Both the position numbers and the translations under genes were made by a program. From Ramlibacter sp. (lineage in GTDB: Bacteria > Pseudomonadota > Gammaproteobacteria > Burkholderiales > Burkholderiaceae_C), in contig JAJTCN010000004.1 of assembly GCA_021323335.1 (NCBI GenBank), positions 1-64,000 of the forward strand: a stretch of DNA of 64,000 nt, read 5' to 3'. Shown here in pieces: positions 42,709 through 50,986 of this stretch (positions are counted from its first letter, which is position 1; every line of letters starts with the position of its first letter). The notes under the pieces were generated by a model that was not told the DNA's origin, searched no databases, and saw only the letters and a program-made list of their open reading frames with translations.

Positions 42709-43076
42709 TCCTCGCGGAATGGCCGCCCTGCGCCGCTCCCACAGGCCGCGCTGACGCGAGCCTACAGGCGCTCGCGGGCAGCGCCTGCGCTGCCCCACCG
42801 CCCCCCGCATTCCAATCACACAAAGCCAGCCGGACTCCGCGCTACAAAGACAGGTATCGGACTCTTCGCTTCCGCAGGCGAACAGCGAGAACATTGCCCA
42901 GTGGGCCGGCCGGCTTTTCCCCGCGGAGCCCGATGCGCGGGCTTCCGCCGCACCGGCAACGGCGAGATGGCGGCTCCCACGCGGCGCTGCGCGGTTCACC
43001 TACAGGACCCCTCCCCACGGCGGACCTACCCTAGAGGCAAGTCAAGACATCACAACAAACGCCAGGGAGAACCCCG
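42709..43076. other. Gene-free stretch of 368 bases
   Basis: No convincing coding frame, RNA or repeat recognised. GC drops somewhat around 42810-42880 (CACACAAAGCC, CTACAAAGACAGGTATC). The last part (CTACCCTAGAGGCAAGTC...CAACAAACGCCAGGGAGA) looks like a promoter-leader for the 46-aa protein gene. Confidence 0.6.
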
Positions 43077-43217
43077 ATGAGTCCGCTGATGATGCGCTTC
43101 TTCACATTGGTCGGCATCGCCCTGATGGCCGCCAGCATGCAGGCCAGGGTTCGCGCAGACACCCTCACCACGCCGGATACCGTGCAAGTGCGGTCCGCCG
43201 ACTCGCGCTCCACCTGA
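43077..43217 (+). CDS. Tiny exported protein of 46 aa
   Basis: MSPLMMRFFTLVGIALMAASMQARVRADTLTT... ; too short for the ORF track. AGGGAGA ribosome-binding site seven bases upstream. N-terminal signal-type segment (FFTLVGIALMAASMQA) followed by a 25-residue Thr/Asp/Ser-rich mature tail. The next gene starts eight bases after its stop. Function unknown; coding supported by the ribosome-binding site and linkage. Confidence 0.55.
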   Translation: MSPLMMRFFTLVGIALMAASMQARVRADTLTTPDTVQVRSADSRST

Positions 43218-43225
43218 GGAATCCC

Positions 43226-43735
43226 GTGCCGCACCCGCCCTTTCCCCAGCCATTCATCCGGTCCCCGCACCAGCGCGGCCACCGTCGCAGCAAGGCCGCG
43301 ACCGCGTGGTCCCTGCTCTTCACCGCTGTGCTCCTCGGAGGTGTGTTCGCATCGGACCTGCCGCAGGCCGCCGCGCCGAAGAGCGTGTCACCGCAAGTCG
43401 TGCAGGAGGTGGTGCAGCAGCAGCTCAAGGCCCTGGCCGTCGAGGACGCCGCCAGCGCCTTCGCGCTCGCCGACCCCGGCATGCGCACGCAGTTCGGCAA
43501 CGCGGAGGCCTTCCTCGACACCGTGCGGGAGAAATACCCGATGCTGCTGCGGCCGGCCAGCGTGCTGTACCTCAAGCCCGAGACCGACGGCACCATCGCG
43601 ATGCAGAAGGTGCGCGTCACCGACGACAACGGCGCCGCCTGGTCGCTCACCTACCTGCTGAACCGGCAGCAGGACAACCAGTGGCGCATCAGCGGCTGCG
43701 TGGTCACGGCCGAAGGCCAGCGCATCCTGGCCTGA
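43226..43735 (+). CDS. DUF4864-domain exported protein
   Basis: 169 aa, GTG start (43226); there is no later Met before the membrane segment, so the GTG stands. A positively charged leader of ~25 residues (PHQRGHRRSKAATAW) precedes a signal/anchor (SLLFTAVLLGGVFASDL), then the DUF4864 NTF2-like domain (VVQEVVQQQLKALAVEDAASAFALADPGMRTQFGNAEAFLDTVREKYP, YLLNRQQDNQWRISGCVV). Periplasmic or secreted. Probably co-transcribed with the 46-aa protein; ends at a bidirectional terminator. Confidence 0.85.
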   Translation: MPHPPFPQPFIRSPHQRGHRRSKAATAWSLLFTAVLLGGVFASDLPQAAAPKSVSPQVVQEVVQQQLKALAVEDAASAFALADPGMRTQFGNAEAFLDTVREKYPMLLRPASVLYLKPETDGTIAMQKVRVTDDNGAAWSLTYLLNRQQDNQWRISGCVVTAEGQRILA

Positions 43736-43751
43736 CCGATCCTCCAATGAA

Positions 43752-43779
43752 AAAAGCGCGGCATCGGCCGCGCTTTTTC
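43752..43779. terminator. Bidirectional Rho-independent terminator
   Basis: AAAAAGCGCGGC pairs perfectly with GCCGCGCTTTTT around ATCG, with A- and T-runs on the two sides. It serves the DUF4864 gene on the plus strand and the Ser/Thr-rich gene on the minus strand. Confidence 0.93.
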
Positions 43780-43793
43780 ATGGTCGGCGCGAT

Positions 43794-44165
43794 TCAGTTG
43801 CGGTCGGCCTTGGCGGTACGCATCGTGGCGCTGGAGCCGGAGCTGGAACCCGAGCTGGAGGTGTCCGCGGCCATGGAGCCGGAGGAGCCGCTGGTGCTCG
43901 GCGTGCTCGAGGCGGTGGAGCCCGAGCTCATCGTGCCGGAAGAGCCGGCGGTGGACGCCGCGCCGCTGCCGGTGGTCGAGCCTTGCGCAGCCGACCCGGT
44001 GGCGCTGCCGCCCGGCGTGCCGGTCGTGCCCATCGGCGTGTTCTGCGTGCTGGTCTGGCCCTTGCCCACCGCGGGGTTGCTGGCCGGCGTCGGGGGCGTG
44101 CCCTGCGCGAACGCCAGGCTGAAGGTGGCCGCGGTGACGGCGGCGATGACGATCTTGAGCGACAT
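43794..44165 (-). CDS. Exported Ser/Thr/Gly/Ala-rich low-complexity protein
   Basis: 123 aa from MSLKIVIAAVTAATFSLAFAQG (the 254-aa ORF-track frame runs into upstream sequence). After the signal peptide the chain is almost entirely Ser, Thr, Gly and Ala (GSATGSAAQGSTTGSGAAS, MAADTSSSGSSSGSSATM), hence disordered, with a short basic end (RTAKADRN). Such proteins occur widely in Comamonadaceae and are unnamed. AAGGAG-type site. Terminated by the hairpin at 43752. Confidence 0.8.
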   Translation of the reverse strand: MSLKIVIAAVTAATFSLAFAQGTPPTPASNPAVGKGQTSTQNTPMGTTGTPGGSATGSAAQGSTTGSGAASTAGSSGTMSSGSTASSTPSTSGSSGSMAADTSSSGSSSGSSATMRTAKADRN

Positions 44166-44308
44166 GGTTGGAACTCCTTGGTCTGCTTGATTTGGATCTA
44201 CCCGGCAAAATCTGCCGGAAAACCAAGGGTAGGCTTCCTCCGCTGAGGCGTCGTCGGCTCCGGACGCCGCACGATGTCGGAGATCCCTTGCGTCCCGCGC
44301 AGGGGCGG

Positions 44309-44956
44309 TCAGTTGGCCGCGAGCTCGTGGAACACCTTGCGCAGCGGGCTCGCTTCGGGCAGCACGTACACGACGCTCGGCGACCTGCCCAGCACCTGTT
44401 CGACCACCTGCAGGTAGAAGGCGACCGGCACCACCACGCAGCCCCAGGACACGCGCTTGTCGTGCGCGAGGTCGGTGCCCAGACGGTCGGCGCGCGCCTT
44501 GAACGCGAAGCCCGGGCGCAGGCGATGGATCGCGAAGGCGCTCTCGTAGTCCACCCACACCACATGCTCGCCCTTGTCGTTGAGGCCGGGAGCGGCCTCG
44601 AAGCGGCCGGCGGGCGTGGTGCGTTCCTCGGGGGGGACATGGCCCGTCTGCGCGCGCTCGCCGACACCGGGCACCGTGTGGTCGCCCGGTGCGCTGCCAA
44701 GCAGCACCGGGGACTCGCCCGCCAGCTGGCCGGCGGCGTCGAAGACATAGATGCGGGCGGCCTGCTTGTCGACCACCGCGAAGGGCCGGCCACCGGCATC
44801 GCCGCTGTCACGCACCCACTCGAGCACGCTGCCGGCCGCCCGCGTGACGGCGGGCATCTTCCAGGTATCGGGTGCCGCAAGCGCCGCCAGCGGCGTCGCG
44901 GCCATCCAGGCGGTACATACGGCTGCATTGCGCAGCCACCGGCCGAAATCCAGCAT
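44309..44956 (-). CDS. L,D-transpeptidase (YkuD-type), copy 1
   Basis: 215 aa with a signal peptide (AVCTAWMAATPLAALAA). YkuD/ErfK fold: VDKQAARIYVFDAAG strand, TTPAGRFEA, catalytic motif split as AIHRLRPG (His) and SWGCVVVP (Cys). It makes 3-3 peptidoglycan cross-links or attaches proteins to the wall in the periplasm. Clearly related to the next gene at 45055: LLGS/AxxGDxxxPGxG, PEE(R/K)TTPAGRF and the active site are shared. This copy reads SWGCVVVP where copy 2 reads SFGCINLP. 98 bases separate the two genes on the same strand. Confidence 0.9.
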   Translation of the reverse strand: MLDFGRWLRNAAVCTAWMAATPLAALAAPDTWKMPAVTRAAGSVLEWVRDSGDAGGRPFAVVDKQAARIYVFDAAGQLAGESPVLLGSAPGDHTVPGVGERAQTGHVPPEERTTPAGRFEAAPGLNDKGEHVVWVDYESAFAIHRLRPGFAFKARADRLGTDLAHDKRVSWGCVVVPVAFYLQVVEQVLGRSPSVVYVLPEASPLRKVFHELAAN

Positions 44957-45054
44957 CGGAGCCCCCTCTGATGCCGAGCCATCTTGGCTCGACAGGAGGC
45001 CATGCTAGCAAGCGCGACAGTGCGCGCGCAAGGCTTGTAAAGGTAACAGCCGCG

Positions 45055-45930
45055 CTACCGCGCGTTCAACGAGACCTTCTGCACGGCGTCGGGGCGGGCG
45101 GGGCCGTTCACGGCTTGCAGTGCGCCCTTCTTCCAGGCGGCCACCTGGGCGGCATCCCTCACGTCGAAGGAGCCGAACACCTGCTGCGGCGTCTTGACGT
45201 CCGGCAGCACGTAGACGATGGCGCCGTGCTTCTGCACCGTGGGGCTCAGCGCTTCTTCGTAGAAGGTGACGGGCAGGTTGATGCAGCCGAAGGAAATGCG
45301 GTTGTCCTCGACCACCCGGGACGCGAGCCGTTCCAGGCGACGCTCCGCCGCCACCGTCGGACGGATCCGGTGCATCGACACCGCGGCGTCGTAGTCGACC
45401 CACACGATGTCCTCGTTGTTGGTGTTGCGCCCGGGCTCGGCGACGAAGCGGCCGGCCGGCGTGGTCTTTTCCTCCGGCAGCACCTGGCTGAGGGGCTTGT
45501 CGCCGATGCCGGGGAAGGAATCGTCGCCGAGCGCCGCACCCAGCAGGGCCGGCGCGCTTTCCTTGAGCTTGCCGTCAGGGGCGAACACGTAGACGCGGGC
45601 GTCCTTCTTGTCCACCACCACGAAGGCGCGCTTGCCGTGGTTGCTGGTGAAGACGGCCCAGTCCGCCACATGGCGGGCATCGGCCGATGGCCGCTCGCCG
45701 GCGAAGTCGGCGAAGCGCAGGGTGGGCGCGACCGGCGCGTCGACCCGTGCCTTGGGTGCCGTGGCTGCCGGCGCGCTGGCGACCGGCGCCTGCTGCGGCG
45801 CCTTGGCCGCCTGGTGCATGCGCAGCGGGACGATGAGGACGAGCAGCACGGCCCCGACCAGCAATCCCTTCTTCAGGAAATCGGTGAACTCGGAGTCGTT
45901 CCGCTCCCGGTCGGCGCGAGGCTCTTTCAT
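45055..45930 (-). CDS. L,D-transpeptidase (YkuD-type), copy 2, membrane-anchored
   Basis: 291 aa. Instead of a cleaved signal it has a charged cytoplasmic N-terminus (RERNDSEFTDFLKKG), one membrane anchor (LLVGAVLLVLIVPLRM) and an Ala/Pro-rich spacer to residue ~75. Catalytic YkuD motifs SMHRIRPT and ISFGCINLP; the usual HG/R follow-up is intact. Likely cross-links peptidoglycan. Paralogue of the 44309 gene, upstream on the same strand. The 52-aa acidic gene precedes it by 17 bases. Confidence 0.9.
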   Translation of the reverse strand: MKEPRADRERNDSEFTDFLKKGLLVGAVLLVLIVPLRMHQAAKAPQQAPVASAPAATAPKARVDAPVAPTLRFADFAGERPSADARHVADWAVFTSNHGKRAFVVVDKKDARVYVFAPDGKLKESAPALLGAALGDDSFPGIGDKPLSQVLPEEKTTPAGRFVAEPGRNTNNEDIVWVDYDAAVSMHRIRPTVAAERRLERLASRVVEDNRISFGCINLPVTFYEEALSPTVQKHGAIVYVLPDVKTPQQVFGSFDVRDAAQVAAWKKGALQAVNGPARPDAVQKVSLNAR

Positions 45931-45947
45931 GCCGCTGCGTCAGGGGC

Positions 45948-46106
45948 TCACTCGACGGACGATGCGCGGGCGACTTGCTGCCACTGCTCGATCTGCAGCG
46001 ACGGGTCGGCGCATTCGCAGCCGAGGGCGTAGTCGAAATCGTCGGACGGGGCGAGGTCCATCATCACCGGCGTGGCGGCGGACTGCGCGGGCTGCATTTC
46101 GGTCAT
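45948..46106 (-). CDS. Small acidic protein of 52 aa
   Basis: Start at MTEMQPAQSAATPVMM (46106) rather than the ORF-track MGLH, because AGGGAG lies seven bases upstream of this ATG. Sequence rich in acidic residues with a Cys pair (ALGCECADPSLQIEQW). No signal peptide. Only 17 bases from the L,D-transpeptidase 2 gene, so possibly the first gene of that operon. Function unknown. Confidence 0.6.
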   Translation of the reverse strand: MTEMQPAQSAATPVMMDLAPSDDFDYALGCECADPSLQIEQWQQVARASSVE

Positions 46107-46217
46107 GTGGATCTCCCTCTGATGAAGACCCATTGTTGGCCGCGGCCGCGCTGCCGTTTATCCGCAGAGCGCGCATTGCCGCGTAGGCCGCAGCCTACGC
46201 ATGAGTTCGGATGAGCT

Positions 46218-47135
46218 TCAGGCCGGCAGCGCGGACTTGCCGCGCATCTTGCGGAAGGCTGCGTAGACGGCCACGAGCAGGGCGCCCGCGACGATGCCCA
46301 CGACCGCATCGATCAGCATTCCTGCCGGCACACCCCAGGAGCCGGCGCGCTCGACCAGCCCTGCCGCGAAATGGTGGATCGGCGGCAGGCCGTGCTCCAG
46401 GATGCTGCCGCCGACGAGGAACATCGCCGCGGTGCCGGCGACGGACAGGAATTTCATCAGCCAGGGGGCCGTCCGCAGGATGCCCCGGCCGATGGCTTGC
46501 GCCGCACTCCCCGCCCGGCGGGTGAGGTGCAGGCCCAGGTCGTCCAGTTTCACGATGCCGGCCACCAGGCCGTACACCCCCACCGTCATGATCAGCGCGA
46601 TGCCCACGAGAACGGCCAGGCGGGTGACGAAGTCCTGGCCGGTCAAGGTGCCGAGCGAGATGACGATGATCTCGGCGGAGAGGATGAAGTCGGTGCGGAT
46701 GGCGCCCTTGATCTTCTCCTTCTCGAAGGCGACCATGTCCACCTTCTCGTCGGCGGCGGCCTTGAGCAGCTCGCGGTGGTGGGCTTCGTCCTCGTGACGG
46801 GAATGCAGCAGCTTGTGCGCCAGCTTCTCGGCCCCCTCGAAGCAGAGGAAGGCGCCGCCGATCATCAGCAGGGGCGTGACCGCCCACGGCGCGACGGCGC
46901 TGATCGCCAGTGCGGCCGGCACCAGGATCGCCTTGTTGATCATGGAACCCTTGGCCACCTTCCAGACGACCGGCAGCTCGCGGTCGGCCAGCACGCCGCT
47001 GACCTGCTGGGCATTCAGCGCGAGGTCGTCGCCGAGGACGCCGGCGGTCTTCTTGGCAGCGACCTTGGTGAGGATGGAAACGTCGTCGAGCAGCGACGCG
47101 ATGTCGTCGAGGAGGGCGAGAAGGCTGGTGGCCAT
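46218..47135 (-). CDS. DUF808-family (YedI-like) membrane protein
   Basis: 305 aa. N-terminus MATSLLALLDDIASLLDDVSILTKVAAKKTAGVLGDDLALNA is the hallmark of DUF808. Several membrane segments (ILVPAALAISAVAPWAVTPLLMIGG, FILSAEIIVISLGTLTG, LAVLVGIALIMTVGVYGLVAG, FLSVAGTAAMFLVGGSIL, AGMLIDAVVGIVAGALLVAV). Function unknown; inner membrane. Normal length. Single gene, 73 bases from the small basic gene upstream on the same strand. Confidence 0.93.
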   Translation of the reverse strand: MATSLLALLDDIASLLDDVSILTKVAAKKTAGVLGDDLALNAQQVSGVLADRELPVVWKVAKGSMINKAILVPAALAISAVAPWAVTPLLMIGGAFLCFEGAEKLAHKLLHSRHEDEAHHRELLKAAADEKVDMVAFEKEKIKGAIRTDFILSAEIIVISLGTLTGQDFVTRLAVLVGIALIMTVGVYGLVAGIVKLDDLGLHLTRRAGSAAQAIGRGILRTAPWLMKFLSVAGTAAMFLVGGSILEHGLPPIHHFAAGLVERAGSWGVPAGMLIDAVVGIVAGALLVAVYAAFRKMRGKSALPA

Positions 47136-47207
47136 GGCGGTTCGTTGTCCTTGTTCGGCTCATTATCATCAGCCGAGGACGAAAAGGGGGCCGCCGCCCC
47201 CGCCGGC

Positions 47208-47396
47208 TCAATAGTTGCCGGTGCGGTACGGACTGCGCGGCACGTACTTGTGCTCGCCGTCCGGAATCGGCTCGGCCTGGGGGTCGGGCTTGTGCTGGAC
47301 CGCGTTGGTCCCTTCCTGCCCGCTCGGCGGGCGCCGCCGGGCGCGCGGTGTTTCGGTCTCCGGCTTCGGCTTGCTGGAACGTCGGAACAGGTTCAT
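47208..47396 (-). CDS. Small Pro/Arg-rich hypothetical protein of 62 aa
   Basis: MNLFRRSSKPKPETETPRARRRPPSGQEG... ending HKYVPRSPYRTGNY. Wholly hydrophilic and disordered, with no domain. The gene precedes DUF808 on the same strand. Weak ribosome-binding site. The opening MNLFRR(S/K)... is frequent among tiny Burkholderiales proteins of unknown role. Reported as probable only. Confidence 0.5.
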   Translation of the reverse strand: MNLFRRSSKPKPETETPRARRRPPSGQEGTNAVQHKPDPQAEPIPDGEHKYVPRSPYRTGNY

Positions 47397-47510
47397 GCAA
47401 GCACATTAGGTGGGGCCCCGCGGCGCGCCTGTAGGACGCCAACCCTGCCCGCGTCCGCCGCATGCCGACTCCGCGGGTTGTCGCTGCCAACAATGGCATA
47501 GTCGCGGGCG

Positions 47511-48293
47511 ATGCCCCGCCTGCTCCTCGTCTTCCTTGTCTGCTGGGCCGCCACGGGCGCGCCGGCCGCGCCGCCGTCCTTCCAGGACTCCATGGCGCAG
47601 CGCACGCTCGCCTGCACCAGCTGCCACGGCAAGGAAGGCCGCGCCGGGCCGGACGGCTACTACCCCCGCATCGCGGGCAAGCCGGCCGGTTACCTGTACA
47701 ACCAGCTGCTGAATTTCCGCGACGGGCGCCGGCACTACGGACTGATGGCGGGCCTGGTGGACACGCTGTCCGACGACTACCTGTACGAGATCGCGCTGCA
47801 TTTCGCCAGCCTGGACGCGCCCTACCCCGCGCCGCAGCCCGCGGCGGCGCCGCCGGAAGTGCTGCAGCGAGGCCGCGATCTCGCCATGCGCGGCGACGCG
47901 GAGCGCCGGCTCCCCGCGTGCGCGAGCTGCCACGGCCAGGCGCTCACCGGTGTCCAGCCGATCACGCCCGGCCTGCTCGGGCTGCCGCGCGACTACCTGA
48001 ACGCGCAGCTCGGCGCCTGGCGCACGGGCCAGCGCCGCGCCGTCGCGCCCGACTGCATGGCGGAGATCGCGCGGCGGCTGTCCCCCGACGACCTGTCCGC
48101 GGTGACCGCCTGGCTGGCGTCGCAAGCGCTGCCCCGCAACACCCGGCCGGCAGCCGCCGTGCTGCCCGCCACCGCGCAGCCGGCGACTACCCGCCGCAAG
48201 GGCCGCAAGGCCGCGCCCGTGGCGGCGGCGCCGGAGCCGCCGCCGATGCGCTGCGGATCGGCGCCGCTTCCGGTGGCCGGGACCGCGCGATGA
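47511..48293 (+). CDS. Di-haem class I cytochrome c (c4-like)
   Basis: 260 aa. Signal peptide (LLLVFLVCWAATGAPAA), two CXXCH haem sites (CTSCH ~residue 36, CASCH ~136) in two similar halves, each with the distal Met region (YNQLLNFRDGRRHYGLM; LGAWRTGQRR). The last ~45 residues are Ala/Pro-rich linker. Periplasmic electron carrier. It overlaps the tri-haem cytochrome start in ATGA, so they are made together and probably act together in electron transfer. Confidence 0.92.
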   Translation: MPRLLLVFLVCWAATGAPAAPPSFQDSMAQRTLACTSCHGKEGRAGPDGYYPRIAGKPAGYLYNQLLNFRDGRRHYGLMAGLVDTLSDDYLYEIALHFASLDAPYPAPQPAAAPPEVLQRGRDLAMRGDAERRLPACASCHGQALTGVQPITPGLLGLPRDYLNAQLGAWRTGQRRAVAPDCMAEIARRLSPDDLSAVTAWLASQALPRNTRPAAAVLPATAQPATTRRKGRKAAPVAAAPEPPPMRCGSAPLPVAGTAR

Positions 48294-49567
48294 AACGCGC
48301 GCTGCTCCTCCTCGCCGCACTGGCCGCAGGCCTTCTGCTGCTGATCTGGATGTTCAATTTCTGGGGCGGCCAGCGGATCCACGAGACCGCGCCCACCACG
48401 CCGCCTGCGCGCGACCAGGTGGCGCGCGGTGCGTACCTCGCCCGCGCCGGCAATTGCATGCTGTGCCACACCGAGCGCGGCGCCGCAGCCTACGCCGGCG
48501 GCCGCCCGATGGAGACTCCGTTCGGCACCGTGTATTCGAGCAACCTGACGCCGGACGCGGAAACCGGGATCGGGCGCTGGTCCGCCGCCCACTTTCGCCG
48601 CGCGCTGCACGAAGGCCGCTCGCGCGACGGCCGCCTGCTGTATCCCGCGTTCCCCTACACCCACACCACGCGCGTGACCGGCGCGGATGCCGACGCGCTG
48701 TTCGACTACCTGCGCAGCCTGCCGCCGGTGCACAAGCCGAACCTGCAGCACCGGCTGCGCTGGCCGTACAGCACGCAGGCGGCGCTGGCGGTGTGGCGGG
48801 TGCTCTACTTCCGGCCCGAGACCTTCGTCGAGGACCCCACGCGCGGGCGCGAATGGAACCGCGGCGCGTACCTGGTGCAGGGGCTCGGGCACTGCGGCGC
48901 CTGCCACACCGCGCGCAACGCGCTGGGCGGCCTGCGCGACACGATGGACCTGTCGGGCGGGCTGATCCCGATGCAGAACTGGTATGCGCCCTCGCTGACC
49001 TCGGCCAGCGAGGCGAGCGTCGTCGATTGGCCGCTCGAGGACATCCAGAAGCTGCTGGCGACCGGCACGTCGCCGCGGGGGACGGTGCAGGGCCCGATGG
49101 CCGAAGTCGTGCAGCACAGCACGCAGTTCCTCGAACCCGGCGACATCCGCGCGATGGCCGTCTACCTGAAGGGCCTGGCGCCGACGCCCGCGGACTCCAA
49201 CCCGCTCGAAGTGCCGCGCGCCGGCGGGGCAGTGCTGGAAAGCGGCGGCAAGCTGTACGAGCAGCACTGCGCCGCCTGCCACGGCGAGAAGGGCGAAGGG
49301 GTGCGCGGCGCCTATCCGCCGCTGGCCGGCAACCGCGCGGTGACCATGCCGGTGACCGCGAACCTGGTGCAGGTCGTGCTGCACGGCGGCTTCCCGCCGG
49401 CCACCCGCGGCAACCCGCGGCCCTATGGCATGCCGCCCTTCGCGACGACGCTGTCGGACGCGGACGTGGCCGCGGTCCTGACCTACACGCGTTCGTCGTG
49501 GGGCAACAGGGCGGCGCCGGTCAGCGAGCTGGCCGTCTCGCAGCAGCGCTCCAGCCTGCGCGATTGA
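48290..49567 (+). CDS. Tri-haem cytochrome c, membrane-anchored, dehydrogenase-subunit type
   Basis: 425 aa. N-terminal membrane anchor (ALLLLAALAAGLLLLIWMFNF), then three cytochrome c domains with CMLCH, CGACH and CAACH. LTPDAETGIGRWSAAHFRRALHEGRSRDG and YPAFPYTHTTRVTGADADALFDYLRSLP are conserved in the cytochrome subunits of membrane alcohol, aldehyde and gluconate dehydrogenases. No dehydrogenase large subunit is encoded nearby, so its donor is unknown; the di-haem protein upstream is its evident partner. Confidence 0.93.
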   Translation: MKRALLLLAALAAGLLLLIWMFNFWGGQRIHETAPTTPPARDQVARGAYLARAGNCMLCHTERGAAAYAGGRPMETPFGTVYSSNLTPDAETGIGRWSAAHFRRALHEGRSRDGRLLYPAFPYTHTTRVTGADADALFDYLRSLPPVHKPNLQHRLRWPYSTQAALAVWRVLYFRPETFVEDPTRGREWNRGAYLVQGLGHCGACHTARNALGGLRDTMDLSGGLIPMQNWYAPSLTSASEASVVDWPLEDIQKLLATGTSPRGTVQGPMAEVVQHSTQFLEPGDIRAMAVYLKGLAPTPADSNPLEVPRAGGAVLESGGKLYEQHCAACHGEKGEGVRGAYPPLAGNRAVTMPVTANLVQVVLHGGFPPATRGNPRPYGMPPFATTLSDADVAAVLTYTRSSWGNRAAPVSELAVSQQRSSLRD

Positions 49568-49581
49568 GGAGGCTGCCGGCC

Positions 49582-50058
49582 ATGTCGCTGCGACGCGTAC
49601 GCCTTCCCGCGGAACTGCCCGGGCAGCTCTGGCTGGGGCCGATGCCCGGTCGCTTCAACACCTGGCCGGTGTTCGAGACGCAGGCGCAGCATGCCGGCCT
49701 GTCGCTGGTCGTGTGCCTGACGCCGCGCGCCGAACTGGCCGAGCTGTCGCCCGACTATCACGCGGCGGTCGTCGCCGGCCGCCTGGATTTCCGCTGGCTG
49801 CACCTGCCGATGCGCAACTTCGGCGTGCCGGAGGACCCCGCCGGCTTCCGGCGCGAAGTCAAGGAGATCGCCGGCGCGATCCAGCGCGGCGACACGGTGC
49901 TGCTGCATTGCGCGGCGGGCATGGGCCGCACCGGCACGACCGCCGCGTGCGTGCTCAAGTCGCTGGGGCTGGAAGCGCAGGAGTCGCTGCAGCGCGTGCG
50001 CGAGGCCGGGTCGAATCCGCAGAACGCGGAGCAGTCGGGGCTGGTCGACTGGTTCTAG
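49582..50058 (+). CDS. Protein-tyrosine/dual-specificity phosphatase
   Basis: 158 aa from MSLRRVRLPAEL (the long shadow frame from 48454 is not coding); GAGGAGG ribosome-binding site. Cys-based phosphatase signature LHCAAGMGRTGTT (CX5R) at ~115, general-acid region HLPMRNFGVPED with its Asp. The small size and LWLGPMPGRF start suit cyclin-dependent-kinase-inhibitor-3-like or dual-specificity phosphatases. Cytoplasmic; substrate unknown. Fourteen bases from the cytochrome gene, so possibly in the same transcript. Confidence 0.9.
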   Translation: MSLRRVRLPAELPGQLWLGPMPGRFNTWPVFETQAQHAGLSLVVCLTPRAELAELSPDYHAAVVAGRLDFRWLHLPMRNFGVPEDPAGFRREVKEIAGAIQRGDTVLLHCAAGMGRTGTTAACVLKSLGLEAQESLQRVREAGSNPQNAEQSGLVDWF

Positions 50059-50080
50059 GCCGGGATCGTCGCGCTCTGAA

Positions 50081-50164
50081 TGTAGGCTGGCGGTGACGAC
50101 AGGAACCCCAGCTTCGAGCGCGTCACCGGCCGCTGGGGTTCGCTGCGCTCACCGCCAGCCTACA
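50081..50164. repeat. Large palindromic repeat
   Basis: TGTAGGCTGGCGGTGA pairs with TCACCGCCAGCCTACA, enclosing a second arm pair GGAACCCCAGC / GCTGGGGTTCG. It recalls the glnS-downstream palindrome (GTAGG...CCTAC ends, AACCC / GGGTT inner arms). It separates the convergent phosphatase and orphan atpE genes and may terminate both. Confidence 0.85.
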
Positions 50165-50196
50165 AGACCAGCCAGCATTGGAAACAGCGCCAGTCT

Positions 50197-50972
<776 letters not shown>

Positions 50973-50986
50973 CGCCGCGGCCGCGG

